A stretch of 64,000 nt of DNA, taken from positions 1-64,000 of the forward strand of contig NKJD01000010.1 in assembly GCA_002256385.1 (NCBI GenBank). Reading direction: 5' to 3'. Origin of the DNA: Flavobacterium sp. BFFFF2. Its GTDB lineage: Bacteria; Bacteroidota; Bacteroidia; Flavobacteriales; Flavobacteriaceae. Positions 1 through 8,154 of this stretch are shown piece by piece; the first letter of the stretch is position 1; the number at the start of each line of letters is the position of its first letter. The notes under the pieces were generated by a model that was given only the letters and a program-made list of their open reading frames with translations, did not search any database and was not told where the DNA came from. The position numbers and the translations under genes were made by a program.

Positions 1-107
1 TTTCAGCTTTTTATTACTCCGTAGCGCTGCTATGCAGTGCAAAAAAGCTAAAATCTGGAACAAAAATCCTCATTTTTCGCTGCAATCAAAAAAGTTTAAA
101 CCACTTC
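1..107 (+). mobile_element. 160-bp inverted-repeat (MITE-like) element, right part
   Basis: This is the right-hand two thirds of a short non-coding element that also occurs complete at 8155-8314 (same orientation) and 17970-18129 (opposite orientation). It ends at 107 with the terminal repeat AAAAAAGTTTAAACCACTTC, which is the inverse of the left end seen in the complete copies. The left end lies outside the window. It encodes nothing. The size, terminal inverted repeats and copy number suggest a miniature inverted-repeat element moved by a transposase encoded elsewhere; that is inference. Confidence 0.7.
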
Positions 108-162
108 ATGTCATAGGTTTTTCAAGCCGGCAAAATTTTTGAAGCCTATGATATATAGAGGA

Positions 163-181
163 GGACTTCCAGTGGAAGTCC
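163..181. repeat. AGT-loop hairpin, copy 1
   Basis: Perfect 8-bp stem GGACTTCC / GGAAGTCC around the loop AGT, preceded by ATGATATATAGAGGA and followed by GGTAC. The same module, with compensated stem changes, is at 44959-44976, and the stem-loop-stem pattern with another stem is at 45027-45041. An identical inverted copy is at 17896-17914. Confidence 0.75.
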
Positions 182-357
182 GGTACTTTATTGCTTATGA
201 ATTGAATTTATGAAATTCAGAAAAGTAGTTTTTAGAAAAAGAAAATTTCGGCTTGCAACATCACCACTAAAAACCAGTTTGCGGAGCAAACACAATTAAA
301 GAAATGGTGATTCAAGCTGACCAATAAAAAACAATAAACAAGCGCAGCTTAAACTGG

Positions 358-451
358 TTTTGCCGAAGGCAAAAATGACCTTTTATGCGGGCCAAAAAAG
401 GCCCTTTCTTTTGGTTCGTTTTCTTTGGGCCAGCAAAGAAAATGAACAAAA
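358..451 (+). repeat. Three-hairpin repeat, copy A
   Basis: Three consecutive hairpins: TTTTGCC-GAA-GGCAAAA, GGGCC-AAAAAA-GGCCC and the 14-bp GTTCGTTTTCTTTG stem with loop GGCCAG. Close copies lie at 540-627 (same strand) and 17535-17633 (opposite strand). One reading frame gives a peptide containing KKGPFFWFVFFG; this is a by-product of the repeat rather than a protein. Confidence 0.75.
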
Positions 452-539
452 TCGTGAATCAACAGAAAAACGTCAGGCAGAGAACAGAAAATCTTTTGAA
501 AAGCAATATTAAAATAGATACAAGTTGTCTTTGGCTACC

Positions 540-627
540 GCAGGCAAAAATGACCTTTTATGCGGGTCAAAAAAGGCCCTTTCTTTTGGTTCGTTTTCTT
601 TGGGCCAGCAAAGAAAATGAACAAAAT
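540..627 (+). repeat. Three-hairpin repeat, copy B
   Basis: Second copy of the repeat at 358-451, about 180 bp downstream on the same strand. The first hairpin is damaged (CGCAGGC instead of CCGAAGGC) and the second has one broken pair (GGGTC for GGGCC). The third, 14-bp hairpin is intact, so it may be the part that matters. Confidence 0.7.
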
Positions 628-735
628 GATGAAACAACTGCAGTACGTCAAGCATAAAGCAAGAGGTCTTTTGAAATTCAATATTTATTTTCAATCAATG
701 TTAACTGTTCTGATAAGCACCGCAAGAGCTGATTT

Positions 736-786
736 TTCTCCCCTTTCCTCTTTCCTCTTTTCTCTTCCCTCTTTCCTCTTTTTTCT
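736..786. repeat. Heptamer tandem repeat array (TCTTTCC-type)
   Basis: Seven-base units such as TTTCCTC, TTTTCTC and TTCCCTC run in phase for about six units. Read on the other strand the units are GAGGAAA, GAGAAAA and GAGGGAA, which fit the GAGNNAA pattern of the arrays at 20984-21020 and 44676-44740. It lies just beyond the terminator of the E2 gene. Confidence 0.65.
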
Positions 787-791
787 AATAA

Positions 792-817
792 AAAAAACCG
801 CCAACGGGCGGTTTTTT
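792..817 (-). terminator. Rho-independent terminator after the E2 gene
   Basis: GC-rich stem AAACCGCC / GGCGGTTT with loop AACG, flanked by an A run and a T run, so it can work in both directions. It sits immediately after the stop codon of the minus-strand E2 gene. Confidence 0.85.
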
Positions 818-821
818 AGTT

Positions 822-2108
822 TTATACTTCACGATTCACATCCCAAGCTTCCAAAATCTCAGCAACCCTTTTTACAAAGCTACCGCCAAGCGCACCATCT
901 ACCACGCGGTGGTCGTAGCTGTGCGATAAATACATTTTTTGGCGGATGCCAATAAAATCACCTTCGGGGGTTTCAATCACTGCGGGCACCTTACGAATGG
1001 CACCTAAGGCCAAAATACCCACTTGTGGTTGGTTGATAATCGGCGTGCCAAAAACACTGCCGAATGTACCCACATTGGTCACAGTATAGGTCCCGCCTTG
1101 GGTATCATCTGGTTTTAGTTTGCCAGTTTTGGCGCGGTTGGCCAAATCATTGACCGCTTTGGCCATGCCCACTAAATTCAATTGGTCGGCATTTTTAATC
1201 ACGGGAACAATGAGGTTGCCATTTGGTAAAGCTGCGGCCATACCCAAATTGATTGCTTTTTTCTTGATGATAAAATCGCCATCCACCGAAATATTCATCA
1301 TTGGAAAGTCGCGGAGTGCTTTGGCAACTGCTTCCATGAAAATAGGAGTAAAGGTCAATTTTTCGCCTTCGCGTTTCTCGAAGGTGTTTTTCATTTTATC
1401 GCGCCATTTCACCACATTGGTCACATCTACTTCAACAAACGACTGCACGTGCGCCGAGGTGTTCAAGGATGCCTGCATGTGATGCACAATGAGCTTGCGC
1501 ATGCGGTCCATTTCAACGCGTTCATCTTCGCCATTAAGGCTCACTGGCGCCGCACTTGGTGTGGCAACGGGCGCAGCTACAGGAGTGGCGGGTGCAACAG
1601 TTTGTGGTTTCGTTCCGCGGGTGGCAATATATTTTAAAAGGTCTTCTTTGTTGAGTCGGCCGTCTTTGCCACTGCCAACAATTTGGTCAAGCTCGGCAGC
1701 AGAAATGTTTTCTTGTTTGGCCATGTTTTTAACCAAAGGCGAATAAAAACGCCCTTCGCCAGCCTGACTTACATCAGTTGCCGAAACGGTTTCTTGCGCA
1801 GCTATTACCGTTTTTTCAACGTGTGCAACGGCTTCAGAAACAGGAGCTGCCGCAGTTGCGGTGGCTGCGTCTGTTTCAATATAGGCAATGGTTTGACCCA
1901 CTTTCACCACATCATTTTCTTGAAACAAGACTTCGGTTAAAACCCCCGCTACTTCGCTAGGCACTTCACTATCAACCTTGTCTGTAGCTATTTCCAAAAC
2001 GGCTTCATCCATTTCTATGGTGTCGCCTGGTTTTTTTAACCAATTAGTAATGGTAGCTTCTGCTACACTTTCTCCCATTTTCGGGAGTTTCAATTCAAAT
2101 CTTGCCAT
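822..2108 (-). CDS. 2-oxoacid dehydrogenase dihydrolipoamide acyltransferase (E2)
   Basis: Core E2 subunit of a 2-oxoacid dehydrogenase complex, which transfers the acyl group from lipoamide to CoA in the cytoplasm. The protein is 428 residues. It has an N-terminal lipoyl domain with the modified lysine in EIATDKVDSEVPS (K44), an Ala/Pro-rich linker, a peripheral subunit-binding domain around 119-155 (SPLVKNMAKQ...GRLNKEDLL), and the catalytic acyltransferase domain ending with SYDHRVVDG. The lipoyl domain wording (KLPKMGESVAEATI) resembles branched-chain-type E2 enzymes, and a separate 2-oxoglutarate E2 begins at 62930, so this is more likely a branched-chain or broad 2-oxoacid E2. No E1 or E3 gene is adjacent. 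An ATG six bases upstream (2114) is possible. It follows the glycosyltransferase gene by about 50 bp and may be co-transcribed with it. Confidence 0.92.
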   Translation of the reverse strand: MARFELKLPKMGESVAEATITNWLKKPGDTIEMDEAVLEIATDKVDSEVPSEVAGVLTEVLFQENDVVKVGQTIAYIETDAATATAAAPVSEAVAHVEKTVIAAQETVSATDVSQAGEGRFYSPLVKNMAKQENISAAELDQIVGSGKDGRLNKEDLLKYIATRGTKPQTVAPATPVAAPVATPSAAPVSLNGEDERVEMDRMRKLIVHHMQASLNTSAHVQSFVEVDVTNVVKWRDKMKNTFEKREGEKLTFTPIFMEAVAKALRDFPMMNISVDGDFIIKKKAINLGMAAALPNGNLIVPVIKNADQLNLVGMAKAVNDLANRAKTGKLKPDDTQGGTYTVTNVGTFGSVFGTPIINQPQVGILALGAIRKVPAVIETPEGDFIGIRQKMYLSHSYDHRVVDGALGGSFVKRVAEILEAWDVNREV

Positions 2109-2157
2109 GAGCATGAACTGGTTTAAACAGTTAAAAATCGGTGCAAAAATAGCAAAC

Positions 2158-3345
2158 TTATTGGGTGTCGGGGCTATTTTTGCCTTTTTGCACGAGCGGA
2201 ATATAATCCCCTCGGCTTTGCGAATCGTGACTTCCTAGTAAAAAATGGTCAAATGGGAGCAAAAAATAATGCCGCCATCCAGCCAAATTTTCTTGGTACA
2301 TAAATGTCAAAATGTCACTAAATGCAAGGGTTTCCACATCCCAAACCAAAGCTGTTTGGTGAGGCCGCGAAAACGATTGCGAAATTACTATTTTTCCAGA
2401 TTCAGGCTTTATGGTCGAGCACTTTTTTTTGAGATTTGATTCAATAAGCTGCATTTTGTCCATATCATCACTCACCAAAATATAATGTGCAATGTCGGTA
2501 AGGACGTTTGCTGATTGTTGTTGCTTAAAAAGTGAAAACAGGCGGCTGCCCAAGGTGATTACGGCGCTCATTAAGCCCGCGCTTTTAAAGTGTTTATGAT
2601 AAAAATACCGCATGGCCTCTTCAAACCGTGCGCGGTAGGTGTGGTCTTTAATGGTGCTCTCTCCTTTAAAATGAATGGCCTGTAGCGAACCCAAATAATA
2701 ATTTCCCGAACCAAGTTGGTCTGAACGGTAGCTGAGGTCAATGTCGTCGGCATACATAAAGCAAGCTTCGTCAAAACCATGTAATTCTTGGTACCATTCC
2801 TTGGTCATCCACATCAGCGCGCCTACTAAAATAGGCGCTTTTCCATTGCTTTCAGGTGCAATATGGGGTGCATAATAGGCGTTCCAAAAAGTTGAATGTG
2901 GAAAAAAACGATGGAACCCCAGCATTTTTGTTAAAGCGACCCAAGGGGTAGGAACCCCTCGTTTGCATTCGGGCAAAAATCGGCCGCGGCCATCAAAAAG
3001 GCGCACGCTACCGATGGCAGATCGGGCAGGTTGTTCTTGGACAAGTAAGTCTTTAAAAATATTTTCAGGAACTACTGTGTCTGGGTTTAAAATGCAAATC
3101 CATTCGCCTTTGGCCGCAGAAACACCGATGTTATTTCCTTTCGGAAAGCCTTCGTTTTCTTCGTTTTCAATCCAAATAACGGCTGGAAAGTGCTTTTTGT
3201 TATAGGCCACGCTGCCGTCGGTTGACGCATTGTCAACTACAATAATTTCGCCATCAATTCCTTGGAGCGCCCTTTGTACCGAATACAAACAAAGCGCCAA
3301 AAAAGGGCGTACATTGTAATTAAGTATAACGACAGAAAGCTGCAT
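2158..3345 (-). CDS. Glycosyltransferase family 2
   Basis: Probably transfers a sugar from a nucleotide sugar to a surface polysaccharide or lipid. The 395-residue protein begins MQLSVVILNYNVRPFLALCL and carries the GT-A features VVDNASTDGS and the metal/nucleotide region NPDTVVPEN. It resembles rhamnosyltransferase-like (WbbL-type) members. The last 120 or so residues, after a hydrophobic stretch near 280, do not resemble the catalytic fold and have no function I can assign. I chose this ATG because the -7 promoter motif TATATTTG at 3350-3357 lies inside the longer open frame (start 3363), only four bases before this ATG. The donor and acceptor cannot be told from sequence. Confidence 0.88.
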   Translation of the reverse strand: MQLSVVILNYNVRPFLALCLYSVQRALQGIDGEIIVVDNASTDGSVAYNKKHFPAVIWIENEENEGFPKGNNIGVSAAKGEWICILNPDTVVPENIFKDLLVQEQPARSAIGSVRLFDGRGRFLPECKRGVPTPWVALTKMLGFHRFFPHSTFWNAYYAPHIAPESNGKAPILVGALMWMTKEWYQELHGFDEACFMYADDIDLSYRSDQLGSGNYYLGSLQAIHFKGESTIKDHTYRARFEEAMRYFYHKHFKSAGLMSAVITLGSRLFSLFKQQQSANVLTDIAHYILVSDDMDKMQLIESNLKKKCSTIKPESGKIVISQSFSRPHQTALVWDVETLAFSDILTFMYQENLAGWRHYFLLPFDHFLLGSHDSQSRGDYIPLVQKGKNSPDTQ

Positions 3346-3349
3346 GGGG

Positions 3350-3357
3350 CAAATATA
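3350..3357 (-). promoter_or_regulatory. -7 promoter motif of the glycosyltransferase gene
   Basis: TATATTTG on the minus strand matches the Bacteroidota -7 consensus TAnnTTTG. Only CCCC separates it from the ATG, so the transcript should start at or within a base or two of the start codon (leaderless or nearly so). Confidence 0.6.
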
Positions 3358-3394
3358 GCCCAAACATTGAATTTAAAACAAGGGTAAGCAGTGG

Positions 3395-3772
3395 CTAGTA
3401 GTAAAACAGAGGCTTGTATTGACGCCAGTATTTGTATATTAAGGTGAGGTTTAAAGCAAATACAACAGCCGCCACGCCGATGCCGGGTAAGTCTAAAAAC
3501 AAATGGAAAAACAAAATATTAATTGAAATGGGGAACAGCACCAACAGCGAAAATGCCACCCAGCGTTTAATAAGCAGGTGAATACCCACTAACACCTCAA
3601 TAACACCCACTACAGGCAGAATGTAGCCTGTACTGCCCAACGACTGCAAAAATTCGCCAGCAGCGCCTTGGGGCATGCCAAATGGTATAAAATGAAAAAA
3701 TTTATTAGAACCAAAGACCACCAATAATAGGCCTAAAGCATAACGGATAATGCGGGTAAACGGTGAGTTCAT
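3395..3772 (-). CDS. DoxX-like small membrane protein
   Basis: A 125-residue integral membrane protein with four hydrophobic segments (about 8-27, 48-66, 71-90, 95-113). The N-terminal pattern RYALGLLLVVFGSNKFFHFIP and the IEVLVGIHLLI segment are typical of DoxX/DoxD-family proteins, which are small quinone- or redox-associated membrane proteins of mostly unknown function. It has its own promoter (3795-3802) and is separated from the downstream glycosyltransferase by that gene's promoter. Assignment is at family level only. Confidence 0.75.
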   Translation of the reverse strand: MNSPFTRIIRYALGLLLVVFGSNKFFHFIPFGMPQGAAGEFLQSLGSTGYILPVVGVIEVLVGIHLLIKRWVAFSLLVLFPISINILFFHLFLDLPGIGVAAVVFALNLTLIYKYWRQYKPLFYY

Positions 3773-3794
3773 AATTTAATTTTTTTGTTAAATT

Positions 3795-3802
3795 CAAAAA
3801 TA
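3795..3802 (-). promoter_or_regulatory. -7 promoter motif of the DoxX-like gene
   Basis: TATTTTTG on the minus strand, 22 bases before the ATG at 3772, matches TAnnTTTG. Confidence 0.55.
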
Positions 3803-3937
3803 CCCATTAAAAAAACACAATAACACGGTTTGACTGTTAAAAAAACAACTGTGTTTTAAATTATTTGTTAAAATGCAGCATTTTGTCGACCAACAACCTC
3901 CTGCAGATTTTTTACCGCCTAAACAAACGGAAACAAG

Positions 3938-3945
3938 TATCTTTG
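3938..3945 (+). promoter_or_regulatory. -7 promoter motif of uvrC
   Basis: TATCTTTG, an exact TAnnTTTG match, lies 19 bases before the uvrC ATG. It would also serve the patatin gene downstream. Confidence 0.65.
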
Positions 3946-3964
3946 TTTTTTGTTTTAAAAAATC

Positions 3965-5764
3965 ATGAGCACACCTTCAACCGATCTAATGTGGCAATCG
4001 CTACCCGATCAACCGGGGGTATATCAATATTACGACCTAAACGGCAGACTGTTGTATGTTGGGAAGGCTAAAAACCTGAAAAAAAGAGTAGGTTCCTATT
4101 TTTCCAAAAACCACGATACCGCCAAAACCCGCGTATTGGTTCAAAAAATTGCCCGCATCGAACACATTGTGGTGCGCAATGAGTCGGAGGCGTTATTGCT
4201 TGAAAACAACCTGATTAAAAAGGAGCAACCGCCCTACAACATCCGCCTTAAAGACGACAAAACCTATCCATGGATTTGCATCCGCAAAGAACCATTTCCC
4301 CGTATTTTTACCACCCGCCGCCTCATCAAAGATGGCTCGGAATATTTTGGGCCCTACACCAATTTCAAGGTGGTGAACACCCTCATGGAACTCATTCGTA
4401 CCTTGTATCCGTTGCGCACTTGCTCGCTTGATTTGAGCCAAGCGGCACTTCAACAAAAAAAACACAAAGTGTGTTTGGAATACCATATTGGCAATTGCAT
4501 GGGGCCTTGCGAAGGACTCGAATCGCACGAAGATTATCAGGTGCAAGTGGAGGCCATTCGGCAATTGCTCAAAGGGAATTTAAATGAAAGCCTGCGCGAT
4601 TTCAAAAAACAGATGACCGAATTGGCCGCCGATTTGCGTTTTGAAGAAGCCCAACAGGTGAAGGCAAAAATGGAAGCGCTTGAAAATTACCAAGCGCGTT
4701 CCACGGTGGTCAGTCCAAGTTTGACCAATTTGGAAGTGTTTGGTATTACTTCTGACGAAGGCACTGCTTTTGTCAATTTCTTGCAAATTATTAATGGCGC
4801 CATTATTCGCTCTCATACTTTAGAAATAAAGAAAAAACTCGACGAATCGGACGAAGAAATTTTGGAGTTGGCCATCGTGGAATTGCGCGAACGATTTAAA
4901 TTGGTAGCCCGCGACATTTTGGTTCCTTTTCCGGTGTCGGTAGGCGAGCACATTCGGGTCACCGTGCCGCAAATGGGCGACAAAAAACAGTTGGTCGATC
5001 TGTCGACAAGGAATGCCCGTGCGCAGCGCATTGAGCAAATGAAACAACTGCAAATTACCGATCCAGAAAGGCACAGCGACCGCATCATGGCCCAAATGAA
5101 AAAAGACCTTCGGCTTTCAGTGGAGCCGCGCCACATTGAGTGTTTCGATAACTCAAACATTCAAGGAACCAACCCAGTGGCGGCTTGTGTCGTATTTAAA
5201 GATGGCAAGCCCAGCAAAAAAGACTACCGCCATTTTCATGTGAAAACCGTGGAAGGACCCAATGATTTTGCTTCCATGGAAGAAATTGTTTTTCGCCGCT
5301 ACAAACGCTTGCTCGACGAGGGCCAACCCTTGCCGCAACTCATTTTGATTGATGGGGGCAAAGGCCAATTGAGTTCGGCTCTAAAAAGCTTGGATGAACT
5401 GGAATTGAGAGGAAAGATAGCCGTGATTGGTATTGCTAAACGGCTCGAAGAATTGTTTTACCCAGGCGATTCCATTCCGTTGTATTTGGACAAAAGATCA
5501 GAAACCCTCAAAGTTATTCAATATTTGCGGAACGAAGCACACCGTTTTGGCATCAGTTTTCACCGCGATGTACGCAGTAAATCGGCCATCAACAGCAGTT
5601 TGGAAGCCATCCCTGGGGTGGGTGAAAAAACCCAGCAAATGTTAATACAACATTTCAAAAGTGTTAAAAGATTGTCTCAAGCCCCCGAAATTGAAATTTC
5701 GAAGGTGGTCGGCCCTGCAAAAGCCAAAAAAATTTACGAATTTTACCAGCAAATTGCCACTTAA
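3965..5764 (+). CDS. uvrC: UvrABC excinuclease subunit C
   Basis: Makes the dual incisions on either side of a DNA lesion during nucleotide excision repair, after loading by UvrA and UvrB. The 599-residue length is normal. The GIY-YIG nuclease domain is at the N-terminus (PGVYQYYDLNGRLLYVGKAK, about 17-36). A UVR motif that binds UvrB lies near 205-240, the RNase H-like C-terminal nuclease near 370-540 (ECFDNSNIQG, LILIDGGKGQ), and the helix-hairpin-helix end at IPGVGEKTQQML (about 559-570). The start is supported by the TATCTTTG promoter just upstream. The patatin gene follows after 14 bp and is probably co-transcribed. Confidence 0.97.
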   Translation: MSTPSTDLMWQSLPDQPGVYQYYDLNGRLLYVGKAKNLKKRVGSYFSKNHDTAKTRVLVQKIARIEHIVVRNESEALLLENNLIKKEQPPYNIRLKDDKTYPWICIRKEPFPRIFTTRRLIKDGSEYFGPYTNFKVVNTLMELIRTLYPLRTCSLDLSQAALQQKKHKVCLEYHIGNCMGPCEGLESHEDYQVQVEAIRQLLKGNLNESLRDFKKQMTELAADLRFEEAQQVKAKMEALENYQARSTVVSPSLTNLEVFGITSDEGTAFVNFLQIINGAIIRSHTLEIKKKLDESDEEILELAIVELRERFKLVARDILVPFPVSVGEHIRVTVPQMGDKKQLVDLSTRNARAQRIEQMKQLQITDPERHSDRIMAQMKKDLRLSVEPRHIECFDNSNIQGTNPVAACVVFKDGKPSKKDYRHFHVKTVEGPNDFASMEEIVFRRYKRLLDEGQPLPQLILIDGGKGQLSSALKSLDELELRGKIAVIGIAKRLEELFYPGDSIPLYLDKRSETLKVIQYLRNEAHRFGISFHRDVRSKSAINSSLEAIPGVGEKTQQMLIQHFKSVKRLSQAPEIEISKVVGPAKAKKIYEFYQQIAT

Positions 5765-5778
5765 TTTATACATGACGT

Positions 5779-8076
5779 ATGTCATTGTTTTTCAAAGCTT
5801 TAATGTCTATTAGTGTCCCTCGCTCCTGGCGAATTCAAACAACAGCACCAACAATCTGGCCTTTCGTATTGTTTATTGGGGTATTTATGCTAGCTCAAGT
5901 CGGCTTGGCCCAAGATCAACCGCTGCCCAAGAAACTCAAAGTGGGTCTTATTTTGTCGGGTGGTGGCGCCAAAGGCTTGGCACACATTGGCGTATTAAGT
6001 GAATTGGAACGGCAAGGCATCAAGGTAGATATGATTGGAGGCACCAGCATGGGGGCCATCATTGGCGGCTTATACGCCTCTGGATATAATGCCCGCCAAA
6101 TTGATTCTATATTTAGGGCTGCAGATGCTGAAGCTATTATTAAAGATAAATTGCCCCGCACCTCCAAGAATTTTTACGAAAAACGGAACCAGGAGCGTTA
6201 TGCCCTGTCTCTGCCTTTTTCAAATTTCAAAATATCGGTGCCGATAGCACTTTCGAAAGGATTATACAATTACAATTTATTGGTCAAATTGCTGTATCAC
6301 GTAAAGCACATCAGCCATTTTGATCAATTGCCGATTCCTTTCTTTTGTGTGGCAACCGACATCGAGCAAGGACGTTCTGTTGCATTTCGCGAGGGCTATT
6401 TACCAGAAGCTATTTTGGCCAGTTCCGCCTTTCCTTCGTTGTATTCGCCCGTCGAAATTGACGGTAAATTTTTAATTGACGGAGGCATTACCGATAATTT
6501 TCCAGCCGAAGAAATGCGCCGAATGGGCGCCGATGTAATCATTGGGGTTGATGTACAAGACGATTTAAAAACCCGTATTGATTTGCAAGATGCCTCCAAA
6601 ATCTTGATGCAAGTAACCAACGTGCAAATGATGGAGAAAATGATTGAGAAGAAAAAGCAAACCGACATTTATATCCGCCCCGATATTTCAAAATACAGCG
6701 TCATTTCATTTGATAAAATAGATGACATTATCCAAAAAGGAATTGATGCAAGCCAAACCCCCGTAGTAAATGCGCAATTAGTAGCACTCAGAAACAAGCG
6801 CGAAATCTACCACAAGCCTGCTGGCCCTGCCCCAGCGAAACACTTGTTTGTGGAAAGTATTTTAACCAATGAGGTGCCAGGATATACCCGTTCGTATGTG
6901 CTTGGAAAGTTGCGATTTCGCCAAGGAGAACGCATTACGTTTGACGATTTACAACAAGGCATTACGAACTTGGATGCCTCTCAAAGTTTTAGCTCTTTAA
7001 TGTGTCGGGTGGTGCCTTGTAGCGATGGCAAAGACCAACTATTGCTGACGTTGCGCGAAAACCCAAACCACATGAATGTGAAGCTAGGGTTGCATTTTGA
7101 TCAATTATATAAGTCTGCCATTCTTGTTAATTTAACACGCAAAAAAAACATGTTCAAAAATGATGTGGTTTCATTTGATGCAGGGATCGGCGATAACTTA
7201 CGATATGAGTTGGAATATTACATTGACAATGGTTTTTATTGGAGTTTTGGCGTTAAATCCAGATACAATACATTTAACCGAAACGTGCAAACCGACTTTA
7301 CGGGCGGCAAGCTATTTAGCCAATATTCGTTGAGTTCCATGAATATTACCTACCAAGATTTTACCAACCAAGCGTACATACAAACCATTTTTGCCAACCG
7401 TTTTTTATTGGGCGGAGGCATCGAATATAAACAACTTAAAATAAAATCGGAAACCTTAGAATCCGTTGCACCAACCTTTGAAGACAGCAACTACATTAGT
7501 GTTTTTGCTTCCATGAAATATGACTCATTAAACGATTTGTATTTCCCTAAAAAGGGCATGTTTTTTCAGGGTGACATTCAATCTTATTTGTTGTCGTCCA
7601 ATTTTACAGGCAATTTCAATCGGTTTTCCATTGCCAAACTCGAATACAAATTCGCACATTCGTTTAACAAAACCTTCTCGGCACAATTTCATGCCGAAGG
7701 CGGGGTGCCAATTGGCAACAGAAGCGTGTCCTTCTTAGACTTTGTATTTGGCGGATATGGGTTTCAACCGATCAACAACATCAAACCTTTTTACGGATAT
7801 GATTTTTTAAGCTTCGGAGCCAATAGTTACCTAAAAACCACTTTTTTGGTCGATTGCGAACTATATAAAAAGCACCATTTAAATGTGGGCACTAATTTTG
7901 CCAATGCCGAGAACAATTTGTTTAATAACGGCACGGCATTTCAAAAACCAAGTTACACAGGCTATGCTTTGGGTTATGGTTTTGAATCTGTGATTGGCCC
8001 GTGTGAATTCAAGTATACCTGGTCGCCCGAAGTAGGCCGTACCACCGTGTTTTTTAGTGTGGGGTTTTGGTTTTAA
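5779..8076 (+). CDS. Patatin-like phospholipase with C-terminal outer-membrane barrel
   Basis: A 765-residue two-part protein. A hydrophobic signal segment (about 27-44) precedes a patatin domain with the oxyanion loop GGGAKG (61-66), the nucleophile serine in GTSMG (Ser90) and the catalytic aspartate in LIDGGITDNFP (about 233). A POTRA-like region (roughly 345-430) and a BamA/Omp85-type beta-barrel with alternating hydrophobic strands follow, ending in the aromatic SVGFWF typical of outer-membrane proteins. This is the PlpD-like layout, in which a lipase is tethered to the outer membrane; the substrate is presumably phospholipid. The exact start is uncertain: the ATG at 5803 would also leave a signal peptide, and an ATG at 5772 is in another frame. 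Confidence 0.92.
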   Translation: MSLFFKALMSISVPRSWRIQTTAPTIWPFVLFIGVFMLAQVGLAQDQPLPKKLKVGLILSGGGAKGLAHIGVLSELERQGIKVDMIGGTSMGAIIGGLYASGYNARQIDSIFRAADAEAIIKDKLPRTSKNFYEKRNQERYALSLPFSNFKISVPIALSKGLYNYNLLVKLLYHVKHISHFDQLPIPFFCVATDIEQGRSVAFREGYLPEAILASSAFPSLYSPVEIDGKFLIDGGITDNFPAEEMRRMGADVIIGVDVQDDLKTRIDLQDASKILMQVTNVQMMEKMIEKKKQTDIYIRPDISKYSVISFDKIDDIIQKGIDASQTPVVNAQLVALRNKREIYHKPAGPAPAKHLFVESILTNEVPGYTRSYVLGKLRFRQGERITFDDLQQGITNLDASQSFSSLMCRVVPCSDGKDQLLLTLRENPNHMNVKLGLHFDQLYKSAILVNLTRKKNMFKNDVVSFDAGIGDNLRYELEYYIDNGFYWSFGVKSRYNTFNRNVQTDFTGGKLFSQYSLSSMNITYQDFTNQAYIQTIFANRFLLGGGIEYKQLKIKSETLESVAPTFEDSNYISVFASMKYDSLNDLYFPKKGMFFQGDIQSYLLSSNFTGNFNRFSIAKLEYKFAHSFNKTFSAQFHAEGGVPIGNRSVSFLDFVFGGYGFQPINNIKPFYGYDFLSFGANSYLKTTFLVDCELYKKHHLNVGTNFANAENNLFNNGTAFQKPSYTGYALGYGFESVIGPCEFKYTWSPEVGRTTVFFSVGFWF

Positions 8077-8111
8077 GGACCGTGATCTAACAGAGAAAAA
8101 TGTAAAAGCAT

Positions 8112-8152
8112 AAAAAACCGCAAGAAAATAATATTGCTTCTTGCGGTTTTTT
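8112..8152 (+). terminator. Rho-independent terminator after the patatin gene
   Basis: A 15-bp stem AAAAAACCGCAAGAA / TTCTTGCGGTTTTTT with an 11-base loop ends in a T run 36 bp after the stop codon. The 160-bp repeat element starts three bases later. Confidence 0.85.
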
Positions 8153-8154
8153 AT

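Larger units (their letters stand above)
108..627 (+). repeat. Composite multi-hairpin repeat block, left copy
   Basis: The block is a chain of short inverted repeats and recurs in reverse orientation at 17535-17969. In order: a CATAGG...CCTATG hairpin (about 111-150); GGACTTCC-AGT-GGAAGTCC (163-181); a long stem GCTTG..ATCACCA / TGGTGAT..CAAGC (251-316) enclosing GTTTGC-GGA-GCAAAC (277-291); TTTTGCC-GAA-GGCAAAA (358-374); GGGCC-AAAAAA-GGCCC (389-404); and a 14-bp stem GTTCGTTTTCTTTG / CAAAGAAAATGAAC (414-447). The last three hairpins recur at 540-627. Open frames crossing it encode low-complexity peptides and are not credible genes. Function unknown. Confidence 0.75.

Noticed and set aside
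385..955. Open frames encoding 90- and 131-residue proteins containing KKGPFFWFVFFG
   Set aside because: They are produced by the dispersed hairpin repeat; the peptide repeats only because the DNA repeats. The second frame runs on through a heptamer array and a terminator into the E2 gene.
822..2108. Assignment of this E2 as SucB/OdhB
   Set aside because: A better candidate with the VPSPGESIKEVEI lipoyl start lies directly behind odhA at 62930; the lipoyl sequence here is of the branched-chain type.
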